Shown here piece after piece: positions 38,527 to 50,944 of a stretch of DNA of 64,000 nucleotides (position 1 is its first letter; each line of letters begins with the position of its first letter). This stretch comes from Pelotomaculum terephthalicicum JT (GTDB lineage: Bacteria > Bacillota > Desulfotomaculia > Desulfotomaculales > Pelotomaculaceae). Below the pieces are notes generated by a model. The model saw only the letters and a program-made list of their open reading frames with translations, searched no databases and was not told the DNA's origin. The stretch spans positions 33,576-97,575 of the forward strand of contig NZ_JAKNBL010000008.1 of the NCBI RefSeq assembly GCF_022410535.1, given 5' to 3'. Position numbers and translations under genes: made by a program.

Positions 38527-39062
38527 AAGGGGCTGTAGCAGGACGCTACTCGGCGGCGTTATATGATCTCGCCGTGGAATCGAATCAAGTTGACCAAATA
38601 GAAGAGGAATTAAAAGCCGTAGACACGATCCTTCAGGAGAACACCGACCTGCAAAAAGTGCTGTACCACCCCCAGATTACGGCTGCCGCGAAAAAGGAAC
38701 TGCTCGACCAGCTGTTTAAGGGGAAAATATCCGAGTTGACCCTTAACTTCATTAAATTGCTGGTGGATCGCCGGCGGGAAACATTTTTGGGGGATATCGC
38801 GTCGGAGTTCATCGCCAAGGCCAACGCGGCGCGTAACATTGTGGAGGTCCGGGTCACATCGGTGGTAGATTTGAAAGATCAGGAAAAAGGCGAATTCGAC
38901 CAGTTGCTGGCCAAGCTGACCGGCAAAAAAGTGCAGGTTTCTTATGCTACCGATCCATCTCTGCTCGGAGGAGTGTTGATCCGGATCGGGGACAAGGTAA
39001 TTGACGGCACGATCAAGGCCAAGTTGGCTGCCCTCGGAGATCGTCTCAAGCAAATCAGCTAA
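38520..39062 (+). CDS. atpH: ATP synthase subunit delta
   Basis: 180 residues. [21 protein letters not shown] at the N-terminus and [25 protein letters not shown] at the C-terminus are typical. It joins the peripheral stalk to the top of F1. ATG at 38520 lies inside the end of atpF, so the two are translationally coupled. Confidence 0.95.
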   Translation: MLKGAVAGRYSAALYDLAVESNQVDQIEEELKAVDTILQENTDLQKVLYHPQITAAAKKELLDQLFKGKISELTLNFIKLLVDRRRETFLGDIASEFIAKANAARNIVEVRVTSVVDLKDQEKGEFDQLLAKLTGKKVQVSYATDPSLLGGVLIRIGDKVIDGTIKAKLAALGDRLKQIS

Positions 39063-39086
39063 CTATAGATAGGGGTGAACCAGTGA

Positions 39087-40610
<1,524 letters not shown>

Positions 40611-40654
40611 TGCGTTTCAGACACTTACCGGCTAACAAGGTGGTGAAAACATAA

Positions 40655-41524
40655 ATGGCAAGTTTGCGCGATCTCCGGCGCCGGATCAAGAGTACCGAGA
40701 ACATGCAGAAGATTACCAAAGCGATGAAGGCTGTGTCGGCCGCCAAGATGAGGCGCGCGCAGGACGCGGTGCTGGCCGCCCGCCCGTATTCCAAGAGAAT
40801 CAGGGGGGTGCTCGGCCGGGTGGCGCTGGCTTCCGGCGCGGTCAAGCACCCGCTGCTGGCCGTGCGTGAGCCGAAGAAAGTCTGCTACGTTATTATTACC
40901 GCAGACCGGGGCCTGTGCGGCGGCTTTAACGGCAACGTGATCCGGCGGGTGACGCAGGAGTTGAAAGGCGCCGTCACGGAAATCAGCATGATCACAGCCG
41001 GCCGCAAGGGATATGACTTTTTCCGCAAGCGCGGGTACAACATCGACGGGCAGTTCATCGGCTTGGGAGAAGACATCAAGTACCACACGGCTCAGGAAAT
41101 CAGCTCGTTGGTTATAAAAAAATATACCGAGGCGGAATACGATGAGGTCTACCTCGTTTACAGCCAGTTTGTTAATGTATTGGTGCAGAAGCCTGTAGTG
41201 ATGAAGCTGCTGCCGGCTGAACCGCCTGCTGAGGAAGGCCAGGCCAAGGAAGGCCAGGCCCAGAAGGTGAACTATATTTTTGAGCCTGCGGCGGAAGATG
41301 TGCTGGCTGAGTTGCTGCCGAAGTATCTTGAAAATGCTATTTACCAGGGGCTGCTGGAGTCCAAGGCCGGAGAGCAAAGCGCTCGCATGACCGCCATGGA
41401 CAACGCCACGCAGAACGCCTCTGATATGATCAGCAAGCTGACGCTGTCCATGAACAGGGCCCGCCAGGCCGCGATTACGCGTGAAATTTCCGAAATTGTG
41501 GGCGGCGCGGCCGCCCTTGAATAA
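40655..41524 (+). CDS. atpG: ATP synthase subunit gamma
   Basis: 289 residues. N-terminal rotor helix [34 protein letters not shown] in the middle and C-terminal [22 protein letters not shown] short Glu/Gln-rich insert ([11 protein letters not shown], about 190-200) made of an imperfect repeat is variable in this family. Confidence 0.97.
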   Translation: MASLRDLRRRIKSTENMQKITKAMKAVSAAKMRRAQDAVLAARPYSKRIRGVLGRVALASGAVKHPLLAVREPKKVCYVIITADRGLCGGFNGNVIRRVTQELKGAVTEISMITAGRKGYDFFRKRGYNIDGQFIGLGEDIKYHTAQEISSLVIKKYTEAEYDEVYLVYSQFVNVLVQKPVVMKLLPAEPPAEEGQAKEGQAQKVNYIFEPAAEDVLAELLPKYLENAIYQGLLESKAGEQSARMTAMDNATQNASDMISKLTLSMNRARQAAITREISEIVGGAAALE

Positions 41525-41546
41525 GGGTGAAGGAGGTAACGTGTAG

Positions 41547-42962
<1,416 letters not shown>

Positions 42963-43023
42963 ACCTGCAGCCGGTAAAAAGCTGCCGGTCGGCAGGCCGC
43001 ATATGGAAAGGCAGTGGATCTAA

Positions 43024-43428
43024 ATGTCGGAAAAGACCCAGCGACTGGATATAGTGACACCAGAGAAAAAAATTTTCAGCGAAGATATCAGGTTCTTCGT
43101 GGCGCCGGGCAGCGAGGGTGAACTCGGTGTTCTGCCGGACCACGCCGCGTTAATCACCGCCCTGAAAATAGGCCTCTTGCGCATCGAGCAGGAAGGCAAG
43201 AAGTTTAATATCGCTGTGAGCGGCGGTTTCCTGGAGGTCAGGGACAGCAAGGCGACCGTATTGGCCACGGCGGCCGAACGGGCGGAAGATATTGACGTCG
43301 ACCGCGCCGAGGCGGCCAAACAGCGCGCCGAGCAGCGACTTGCTTCTAAAACGCCCGACTTGGACGTGCTCAGGGCTGAGCTGGCGCTGAAACGTGCCAT
43401 CAACCGCTTAAAGGCGACAGGCCGTTAA
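43024..43428 (+). CDS. atpC: ATP synthase subunit epsilon
   Basis: 134 residues. N-terminal beta-sandwich (DIVTPEKKIFSEDIRFFVAPGSEGELGVLPDHAALIT) and a C-terminal helical hairpin. It regulates F1 and ends the operon; a terminator follows. Confidence 0.96.
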   Translation: MSEKTQRLDIVTPEKKIFSEDIRFFVAPGSEGELGVLPDHAALITALKIGLLRIEQEGKKFNIAVSGGFLEVRDSKATVLATAAERAEDIDVDRAEAAKQRAEQRLASKTPDLDVLRAELALKRAINRLKATGR

Positions 43429-43447
43429 GTAAAGAGTGTATTGGCGC

Positions 43448-43478
43448 GGGGGGCTGACATAAGTCAGCCCCTCTTTGT
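43448..43478 (+). terminator. Terminator of the ATP synthase operon
   Basis: GGGGCTGAC/GTCAGCCCC stem with an ATAA loop, then CTCTTTGT. Confidence 0.85.
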
Positions 43479-43595
43479 ATGGGGAAGCAAAGGGAGTTCT
43501 TTTTGCTTCTTGCCTGCCACATCACTCCGGTAGTATGATTCAGGTAATATATGGTAATAATAGGGCATAGAATTTAGTATAAGCCGGAGGATATT

Positions 43596-44381
43596 ATGCC
43601 CTTTAAAAATCAAAAAAAATTATTGCCGTTATGCGGAGGATTGCTTATCGCGCTGGCCGCAGCCGCCTTGTTTCTGTGCCTGACGCCGGCGGGTCAAAGG
43701 CTTCTGGCGGCAAATAGTGAAGAAAAAATATTGCTGAACCTGCTGAAGTCATCCGGAGCTGAGCTCAGAACGACCCACGTGACCGGCTGGGTGAAAGTTG
43801 GCGATGCCGCACCATTCGCGGGCGAGCCGCAGGAAATGGCCAGCCTGGTTGCCGGACAACTGGGCTTGAACGTCCCCGTCTGTAAAACGGAAAGCTGGCA
43901 GAACGCCTACGCCCGGGGCGGCGAAATAACAGGAGAACTGTCCGACGGCAGCCAGGCTTCCGTACTCGGGCAGGTAATGGAATATCCGGAAGGGAATAAA
44001 GCGTCCCACATCATGGTCAACCTGGCGGTTGAGGATTACTGGAAGGCGCGGGCTTATAAAAAGCAGATCGGACAAGTTCTCAGCCGGTATGGTGATGATG
44101 AGCGCGTGGCTGTTTCTCTTTCCGGCTGGCTCGATGGAGATCTAAGTGATGAGGAGCTGGCGGCCCGCGCGGAGGAATTGATGAGCAAGGCGGGCGCGGC
44201 TGTTCAGGAAAGAGTGGCGCAGGACAATTTGGTCAGCCTGACCGGTTACAGCGCGCGCTTTTCCCGCGACCTGCGCTACGCCGGGAAAGAAGTAAACCTG
44301 AATGTGGCGATGCGCCGCAGTCCGGACTCCCACGGCGCGTTTATTTATGTGGCGTCACCGGTTATTCTTACCGAGTATTAG
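43596..44381 (+). CDS. ywmB: YwmB-family protein (TATA-box-binding-like fold)
   Basis: 261 residues with an N-terminal membrane/signal segment (about 10-29). The body, including KNDx-type SGAELRTTHVTGWVKV and the mid segment GKEVNLNVAMRRS near the end, agrees with YwmB, whose place between the atp operon and spoIID is conserved in Bacillus. Function unknown, probably extracytoplasmic. murAA, which lies between ywmB and spoIID in Bacillus, is absent. Confidence 0.8.
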   Translation: MPFKNQKKLLPLCGGLLIALAAAALFLCLTPAGQRLLAANSEEKILLNLLKSSGAELRTTHVTGWVKVGDAAPFAGEPQEMASLVAGQLGLNVPVCKTESWQNAYARGGEITGELSDGSQASVLGQVMEYPEGNKASHIMVNLAVEDYWKARAYKKQIGQVLSRYGDDERVAVSLSGWLDGDLSDEELAARAEELMSKAGAAVQERVAQDNLVSLTGYSARFSRDLRYAGKEVNLNVAMRRSPDSHGAFIYVASPVILTEY

Positions 44382-44400
44382 AAATATAATTATAATAGAA

Positions 44401-44456
44401 CAAGTAGTCAGGAGTCAGAATTCAGGAGTCAGAATTCTGGCTTCTGACCCCCAAGT
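44401..44456. repeat. Heptad inverted-repeat element, copy 9
   Basis: Left arm AGTAGTCAGGAGTCAGAATT, CAGGAGTCAGAATT; right arm CTGGCTTCTGACCCC. It sits between ywmB and spoIID. Confidence 0.75.
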
Positions 44457-44485
44457 AGTACCTTTAAGGACGGAAGGTGTTCTTT

Positions 44486-45475
44486 TTGCGCAGGCTGTTG
44501 ATTGGCGTAATGCTGCTGATTACCGCGCTGATTTTGGGAATTCCTTATCTGGCGGACAGGCAGATCCCGGCCAAATTCCTTCCCGGCGTGACCATAGTCA
44601 GGCTATACATACATGAGGAAAATAGAATTCAGCCGCTGCAATTGGAAGATTACCTGGTAGGGGTGGTTGCCGCTGAAATGCCCGCCGAATTTCCCCCCGA
44701 GGCGTTAAAAGCACAGGCGGTCGCCGCCAGAACCTATATAGTTAAGCGGATGAGCGCCGCCGGCGGCGTGGTCAACCCGCTGCACCAGGGTGCCGATGTT
44801 TGTGATGACCCTACGCACGGGCAGGCCTGGCTTTCCAGGGAGGACCTGAAGGACCGCTGGGGTACCCTGCATTATTATAATTACTACTATAAAGTAAAGA
44901 AGGCGGTGGACGAAACATCCGGCCAGGTGCTGACCTGGAACGGTGAATTGATTGACCCGGCCTATCACGCCTCCTGCGGCGGCAGGACGGAGAACTCTGA
45001 AGATGTCTGGCGATTTCAGGCTCCCTATCTGCGCAGCGTTCCCTGTCCCTATGAAACGGACCCTAAGCTGGTTCAAACCGCCGCCTTCAGCCTGGAACAG
45101 GTGGACCAGGCCTTGGGCACCAGCTTGAGCGCGGTTCCGGTAACGAGCGGCAAAAATGCTTCATCAGAGATAAAATTAATTGAAAAGACAAATACGGGCA
45201 GGCCAAAGAACCTGCTCATCGGCGGCAGGCAATTTTCCGCCGTGGCTGTAAGAGACCTGCTCGGCTTGCGCTCTACCAACTTCACCTGGACGGCGGACGG
45301 CAGTTCCCTAACTTTTACCACCACCGGCCACGGCCACGGGGTGGGAATGTGCCAGTACGGCGCCAAGGGGATGGCTGAACACGGCTACGACTACCGGGTT
45401 ATCCTCAGCCACTATTACAGCGGGGCTGAGTTAACTAATCAGGAGTCAGGAGTCGGAAGCCAGGGGTCAGAATAA
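44486..45475 (+). CDS. spoIID: Stage II sporulation protein D
   Basis: About 329 residues. Membrane anchor (about 1-22), then LEDYLVGVVAAEMPAEFPPEALKAQAVAARTY with the catalytic Glu, and the C-terminal GHGHGVGMCQYGAKGMAEHGYDYRVILSHYY. SpoIID is a lytic transglycosylase that acts with SpoIIP and SpoIIM in engulfment. TTG at 44486 follows GAAGGTG; GTG 44477 is part of that site. The last residues (NQESGVGSQGSE) come from a heptad repeat. Confidence 0.94.
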   Translation: MRRLLIGVMLLITALILGIPYLADRQIPAKFLPGVTIVRLYIHEENRIQPLQLEDYLVGVVAAEMPAEFPPEALKAQAVAARTYIVKRMSAAGGVVNPLHQGADVCDDPTHGQAWLSREDLKDRWGTLHYYNYYYKVKKAVDETSGQVLTWNGELIDPAYHASCGGRTENSEDVWRFQAPYLRSVPCPYETDPKLVQTAAFSLEQVDQALGTSLSAVPVTSGKNASSEIKLIEKTNTGRPKNLLIGGRQFSAVAVRDLLGLRSTNFTWTADGSSLTFTTTGHGHGVGMCQYGAKGMAEHGYDYRVILSHYYSGAELTNQESGVGSQGSE

Positions 45476-45520
45476 AAGATTTTATCGTCTTTAATATGCT
45501 GACTCCTGAATTCTGACTCC
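45439..45520. repeat. Heptad inverted-repeat element, copy 10, overlapping the spoIID 3' end
   Basis: Left arm CAGGAGTCAGGAGTCGG and CAGGGGTCAGAAT; right arm GCTGACTCCTGAATTCTGAC. The left arm supplies the spoIID stop codon. Confidence 0.75.
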
Positions 45521-45522
45521 TC

Positions 45523-45550
45523 AACCCGCGCAAGCGGGTTGTTATTTTTT
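45523..45550 (+). terminator. Terminator after spoIID
   Basis: AACCCGC-GCAA-GCGGGTT stem-loop followed by a T-rich tail. Confidence 0.85.
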
Positions 45551-45694
45551 ACCTTAACATTTCCGCCTCTACCTCGCATATATATTTACTAGCGAAGGAA
45601 GAAGGCACAGACGTATGGAGCTTTATCAATAAACTTATTATGATATCCGACGTCTGATGTCTGCCGACCGACGACTGCTACAGGAGGTAGGGCG

Positions 45695-45961
45695 ATGCAG
45701 GATTATATTCAAAAGCGGGTACTTGACATCTGCGATTATATCCTGGAGTCCCAGGCTACGGTCAGGCGGGCCGCCCAGGTGTTTCAGGTAAGCAAAAGCA
45801 CGGTTCACAAGGATATGACAGAGCGTTTGCCCTCTCTCAACAAGCAACTGGCCAGGGAAATAAAAAACATTCTTGAATACAACAAAGCAGAACGCCATCT
45901 CAGGGGCGGAGAAGCCACCCGCAGAAAATACAAGAATTTGCACGGGCTAGCGCAAAAATAA
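45695..45961 (+). CDS. spoIIID: Sporulation transcription regulator SpoIIID
   Basis: 88 residues with one helix-turn-helix (VRRAAQVFQVSKSTVHKDMTERLP) and a basic C-terminal helix (EATRRKYKNLHGLAQK). SpoIIID controls mother-cell genes under sigma-E. CAGGAGGTAGG precedes ATG 45695. spoIIQ, which Bacillus has between spoIID and spoIIID, is missing. Confidence 0.95.
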   Translation: MQDYIQKRVLDICDYILESQATVRRAAQVFQVSKSTVHKDMTERLPSLNKQLAREIKNILEYNKAERHLRGGEATRRKYKNLHGLAQK

Positions 45962-46066
45962 CAGGATTTTTGTCAATTGAAGTAGAATATAATACCTTTA
46001 TTTGAAATCATAAGAAATAACATTGGACAGGCAATATTTTTACCAGTCCTGAAAGGGGACAAGCTA

Positions 46067-47068
46067 ATGCTTGGCGGCAGTGATATCGGTTTGGATCTGG
46101 GCACGGCGAACGTGCTGGTTTTCGTGAGGGGGAAAGGTGTTGTTCTGCAGGAACCGTCTGTCGTGGCCGTGGAACGGGGCAGCGGCCGGGTCATCGCCGT
46201 AGGCTCTGAGGCGCGCCGGATGCTCGGGCGCACTCCCGGCAATATCGTTGCCATCAGGCCGCTGCGTGACGGCGTGATTGCCGACTACTCAGTTACGGAG
46301 AAGATGCTCCGCTACTTTATCGGCAAGGCCGACGGCGGGCAAAAGCTGCTGTTCCGGCCCCGCGTGATGGTCTGCATCCCGTCCGCCGTAACCGGAGTGG
46401 AATTGCGCGCGGTGCGCCAGGCCGCCATCCAGGCCGGGGCCAAAACGGCGCACCTGATTGAGGAGCCCTTTGCCGCCGCCCTGGGAGCGGGCCTGGATGT
46501 TTTTCAGCCGAGCGGCTCGATGGTGGTAGATATCGGAGGCGGCACCACCGACATCGCCGTCATTTCGCTCGGCGGCATTGTCTGCAGCAACTCGCTGCGG
46601 ATTGGCGGGGACAAGCTTGACGAGGCAATCGTGAAATATATTCGCAAAGAATACAGCCTGGTGATTGGCGAACGCACCGCGGAAGAGTTGAAAATCGGTA
46701 TCGGAAGCGCGTTCCCGGACGGCACGGAGGACCAATCAATGGAAGTAAAAGGCCGGGACATGGTTTCCGGGCTGCCCAAGGCGATCGTGGTCAACCGGAG
46801 CCATGTGTACGAAGCAATCAAAGAGCCGCTTGATCTGGTGGTGGGCGCGGTGAAAGAAGTGCTGGAGCGCACGTCGCCCGAGCTGGCCGCCGACGTTATC
46901 AGCAAGGGTATTATCATGACCGGCGGGACTGTGCTGCTGCACGGGATCGACCAGTTGCTCAGCAAGGAAACCGGCCTGCCGGTAATCATCGCCGAAGATC
47001 CGCTCTCTTGCGTCGCCAGGGGCACAGGCAAGGCTCTGTCGATGATCGGCAACCTGCCGCGAATTTAA
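46067..47068 (+). CDS. mbl: MreB-like actin homologue (Mbl position)
   Basis: 333 residues of actin fold. SDIGLDLGTANVLVFVRGKGVVLQEPSVVA (phosphate 1), MVVDIGGGTTDIAVISLGGIV (phosphate 2) and GIIMTGGTVLLHGIDQLL (adenosine) are visible. It guides sidewall peptidoglycan synthesis at the membrane. Position after spoIIID is that of mbl in Bacillus. ATG at 46067 follows AAAGGGG. Confidence 0.93.
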   Translation: MLGGSDIGLDLGTANVLVFVRGKGVVLQEPSVVAVERGSGRVIAVGSEARRMLGRTPGNIVAIRPLRDGVIADYSVTEKMLRYFIGKADGGQKLLFRPRVMVCIPSAVTGVELRAVRQAAIQAGAKTAHLIEEPFAAALGAGLDVFQPSGSMVVDIGGGTTDIAVISLGGIVCSNSLRIGGDKLDEAIVKYIRKEYSLVIGERTAEELKIGIGSAFPDGTEDQSMEVKGRDMVSGLPKAIVVNRSHVYEAIKEPLDLVVGAVKEVLERTSPELAADVISKGIIMTGGTVLLHGIDQLLSKETGLPVIIAEDPLSCVARGTGKALSMIGNLPRI

Positions 47069-47234
47069 TAAGATAAATATAATTTCTGGGTATTACCCCC
47101 TGACTTGCTAAATTTTTTTATTCACTTAATTAACTATTTTCCTAATTTAACAGGAAATTTTTAAGAGTTGTCGAAAGAGATAAATAATCGAAAAAAGTCG
47201 CTGCATTTCCATCAAGTCTTCCAGGGGGTTTCCC

Positions 47235-50200
47235 ATGCGTTGTCGTATACCGTCCCGTAAGGGTTTGACCGGTTTTTCAGTTGTTACAGCCTGTTTGATT
47301 TTTACTGTTTTTTTAATATTCACCTTACTGCTGCATTATGAAAACCGCCTTGATCCAAAGAATAATATATCCTTTCTCAATGACCGCGCCAGGGATATCA
47401 CCGGCGCCGCCGCGGTATATGCGCCGGGATTCGTCGTGCCGGGCGGCCTCACCGGGGAAGGGCAGATTGTGGCCGTCGCCGACAGCGGCTTGGATACGGG
47501 AAATATAAATGACCTGCACCCCGACCTGCAAAGCGCGCCGGGCAAAATGCCCAAGGTAGTTTTCTTGAAATCATGGGCCGGGCGGGACGTACCCGACGAT
47601 CCGGACGGGCACGGCACACACATGGCCGCCACCGTCGCGGGGACGGGCGCCGCTTCCGACGGGAAATTCCGCGGCGTGGCGCCGGGCGCCAGTATTTATT
47701 TCCAGGCCATCCTTAACCAGGATGGCGAGCCGGAGTTGCCGGCCAACCTGGCCGATCTATTCTCGCCGGCCTATGCGGCGGGCGCGCGGGTTCATGTGGA
47801 CGGCTGGGGCGGCGGTTTTAACGTTTACCAGGAGACGGCCGCGCAGGTGGATGACTTTATACGTGATCATCCCGACTTCCTGGCAGTCTTCGGCGCCGGC
47901 AACAGCGGGCCGTCATCCGGCACTGTCACCGCCGAGGCCAACAGCAAAAACGCCCTGGCCGTCGGCGCTTCCGTGCTGCCCCGGCCGGCCTTCGTGCCGG
48001 ACGCGGATGATACCGCGGCAGCCGCGGATTTCTCTTCGCGCGGGCCGACCGGGGACGGGCGGATCAAGCCCGAACTTCTCGCTCCCGCTTCCGCGGTGGT
48101 TTCCGCCCGGTCGCGCCTGCTTGAAGGCAACCTGCCGGGGTATCCGGAATACACGCGCATGCAGGGGACAAGCATGGCCGCCGCCGTTGCCGGCGGCTCG
48201 GCAGCCCTTTTAATGGAGTATTTTGAGAAATATATGAATGTAACCAACCCGTCGGCGGCCCTGGCCAAGGCGACGCTGATCAACGGCTCCCGTCCCGCTG
48301 CAGGCGGCCCGTCAAAAGAGGGCTTCGGGGTAATTGACCTGGCCGGGACGGTAATTGCGTTAAAAGAAAGCCAGTGCGAAGTGGCCGACGAGTTGGCCGG
48401 GGTATCTCAAGGAAACGAAATGTCTTATACGTTCCATGTTTCCGACACCTCATCCCCTTTTAAAGCCACCCTGGCCTGGACCGACCCGCCGGCCGAATCA
48501 GGCAGCGCTCAAACGCTGGTGAACGACCTTGACCTGATTGTCCGGACACCTGACGGAAGAGTGTTTTACGGCAACCACTTCCTGGGTAAAAACGTGCCGG
48601 ACCGGACAAACAACGTGGAGCAGGTTTACCTGCCTTCACCAGTGCCCGGGGATTATACCGTAGAAGTAACCGGCGCGGGCGTGCGCCGGAATACTGTGAG
48701 CGGCAGCGCCGCGGCCGCGCAGGATTTCGCCCTGGTTTGGGGGCAAGCCCCGGCCGAAAGTGTAGTAAAAAGCACCGGCGGCAGATCGATAGAACTGGCG
48801 GACGGCACCTCGTTCAAACTGGCCGATCTGCCGGTGATAAATCTCATTAACGGCAATATTGCTCCGGCGGATGCCGGCCACTTTTTTCCCGGGGCGGAAG
48901 TCTACCGGACTCCTCAGCGGATCTACCTGGCGGCCCGCTTATGGCGCGCCACCGGGGTAAAGGCGCTCAATACGGCGGAAGGGACTGTTTTTACGGAAAT
49001 CAATTCTTCCGTCAGGCTGGGAGGCTACAGTCTGCCCGCTGATGCCGGGGAGATCATCTTGAACAGCCGGTCTGTGCCGCCGGGCGAGCTGCCCCCGGGA
49101 GTGGAGATCAGCGCGGTGGTCAACCCGGTGGACCAGAAAGTCCGGCAGGTTCGCGCCGGTTACGCCGAGCGTGCGGGTGTTGTTTCGGCACTGCGCGACG
49201 AGAACGGGCGGAAAACAATCGTGCTTGAGGGAAACGGGGGAACTTACCGTCTTGCCGGCGATGCGGTTTGTTCTTACGAAAACAGTTACAACGCCGGTGC
49301 TGAAACGGCGGATATGCCCTTCGGCACCGGCGCTTTGGATGAATTGGAGAAAGCTTTGCCGGGCATGCCGGTGCGCCTGCACCTGGCGCCATCCAGCGGC
49401 GAGGTGCAGTACCTGGCGGTAAAGCGGCAGGTGGTCCTCGGCACCGTACGTGATCCTGTCGCTAACAGCGGTGGGATACGGATGGAAAACGGCACTTTTA
49501 TCCAGATTTTCCCGGGCGCGCCGGTTAGAAAGGACAGGGAGACTGCCAATTTTGACGCGATCAAGCCGGGAGACCATGTAACAGCCGTGCTCCTGCCGGA
49601 CACCGGCGAGGCAATCGGCCTGGTGGTATATAGCAGTGTTCTTTACGGGAAGATCATTGATTTTACCAGAAAAGACAGGGAACTTTACCTGCTGGATAGC
49701 AGCGGCCGCTACCGCTCTTTATACTTGTCTCCGGATGCTGTTATCTACCGGTGGGGGATCAGCACGCCGGACGACGCTATAGCAACCGGGCGCTGGGTCA
49801 GGGTCACAACCGACCCGGCCGGTGCAGAAGTGTGGAGGCTGGATATAGGAGAAACTTTCGATGATGAGAGCACATTTACAGGATATGATAGCGCAGAAGG
49901 CATTATCACCACCGGAGAGGGCGGGCGTTACCGGCCTTCCGGCTTAACCCGTTATTATAAAAACAGCTATCCGATGCTGCCGGGAGATTTTCTTAAGGGT
50001 GAACAGGTTGAAATAGAATACGCCACTGCTCCTTCACCAACCGGAAACGTGCTGCTGTCGGTAAACGCGCGTTCTGCCGTTTCGCCGCCGCTGCTGTTTA
50101 CCTCTGCCGTCCCGCTCCAAGGCGGTTTGGCGGTGTCCGGCAAGGCCGGCGTCGACACCAATGTTTACCTGTGGGGGCAAAAGGGCTTCAAACAAGCGAT

Positions 50201-50894
50201 TTCCGTTGACGAGTCAGGCAGGTTCAGATGCTTCCTTAAGCAGGACAATCAAGACCAGGACAATGAAGAAGAATATAGTTATACAATTGTGGCCGTGGAC
50301 CGGCTAAAAGGCGGCGTCACCGGCAGGAAGATAAACATGCCGGACAGCGAAGGGAAAGATGATGTTGCAATAATTATCGCCGAAGTGATGAGGCAGGCTC
50401 TGGCCGACACAGCACGGGGAGGAGATTTCAGACGTTTGTCCGGTGTGCCGCTGACGCGGGCGGAAGCGGCTGCCGCGCTGGCGCGGCTCTTGAACTGGCC
50501 GGAGGCCAGCGAATGGCCTCTGCCCTATGTTGACGCGGAGGATATTCCGGCGCCGCTTCGTCCCGCCGCGGCTGAAGCGCGGGCGCGCGGCATTATCAAC
50601 GGTTATCCTGACGGAAGCTTCCAACCGGCAGGCAACTTGAGCCGCGCCGAGATGGCGGTGATTCTTGCTGCCGTCCAGCGTGACATTGGAATTGAAATTG
50701 GCTCTGCTTCGGAATTGCCTTACCTGGACGCAGGCGATATACCCGCCTGGGCGGCCGATGCCGTTGCCGAAACAACAGCTGCGGGGCTTTTCCGTGACCG
50801 GACAGCCGGTGCCTTTGCGCCGGACGACCTGGTTACAGTCGGGGAGATGGCCATCCTGCTGGAAAGACTGCTGGATGTCTGTGAGATGCCGTGA
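47235..50894 (+). CDS. Subtilisin-family (S8) surface protease with C-terminal SLH domains
   Basis: 1219 residues. A membrane/signal segment (about 14-34) is followed by an S8 domain with the catalytic triad Asp83 (VADSGLDTG), His126 (DGHGTHMA) and Ser313 (GTSMAAAVAG), and the oxyanion Asn223 (GAGNSG). A beta-rich segment with PPC-like features follows (about 390-510), then a long region I cannot assign, and SLH repeats from about 1060 (GIINGYPDGSFQPAGNLSRAEMAVIL). It would be anchored to wall polymers and process surface proteins. It heads a run of three envelope genes. No long propeptide is evident. Confidence 0.9.
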   Translation: MRCRIPSRKGLTGFSVVTACLIFTVFLIFTLLLHYENRLDPKNNISFLNDRARDITGAAAVYAPGFVVPGGLTGEGQIVAVADSGLDTGNINDLHPDLQSAPGKMPKVVFLKSWAGRDVPDDPDGHGTHMAATVAGTGAASDGKFRGVAPGASIYFQAILNQDGEPELPANLADLFSPAYAAGARVHVDGWGGGFNVYQETAAQVDDFIRDHPDFLAVFGAGNSGPSSGTVTAEANSKNALAVGASVLPRPAFVPDADDTAAAADFSSRGPTGDGRIKPELLAPASAVVSARSRLLEGNLPGYPEYTRMQGTSMAAAVAGGSAALLMEYFEKYMNVTNPSAALAKATLINGSRPAAGGPSKEGFGVIDLAGTVIALKESQCEVADELAGVSQGNEMSYTFHVSDTSSPFKATLAWTDPPAESGSAQTLVNDLDLIVRTPDGRVFYGNHFLGKNVPDRTNNVEQVYLPSPVPGDYTVEVTGAGVRRNTVSGSAAAAQDFALVWGQAPAESVVKSTGGRSIELADGTSFKLADLPVINLINGNIAPADAGHFFPGAEVYRTPQRIYLAARLWRATGVKALNTAEGTVFTEINSSVRLGGYSLPADAGEIILNSRSVPPGELPPGVEISAVVNPVDQKVRQVRAGYAERAGVVSALRDENGRKTIVLEGNGGTYRLAGDAVCSYENSYNAGAETADMPFGTGALDELEKALPGMPVRLHLAPSSGEVQYLAVKRQVVLGTVRDPVANSGGIRMENGTFIQIFPGAPVRKDRETANFDAIKPGDHVTAVLLPDTGEAIGLVVYSSVLYGKIIDFTRKDRELYLLDSSGRYRSLYLSPDAVIYRWGISTPDDAIATGRWVRVTTDPAGAEVWRLDIGETFDDESTFTGYDSAEGIITTGEGGRYRPSGLTRYYKNSYPMLPGDFLKGEQVEIEYATAPSPTGNVLLSVNARSAVSPPLLFTSAVPLQGGLAVSGKAGVDTNVYLWGQKGFKQAISVDESGRFRCFLKQDNQDQDNEEEYSYTIVAVDRLKGGVTGRKINMPDSEGKDDVAIIIAEVMRQALADTARGGDFRRLSGVPLTRAEAAAALARLLNWPEASEWPLPYVDAEDIPAPLRPAAAEARARGIINGYPDGSFQPAGNLSRAEMAVILAAVQRDIGIEIGSASELPYLDAGDIPAWAADAVAETTAAGLFRDRTAGAFAPDDLVTVGEMAILLERLLDVCEMP

Positions 50895-50944
50895 GGCATA
50901 TGCTATTTATTTGCCGCATGGTATTTATGTAAGGATGTGAAGGA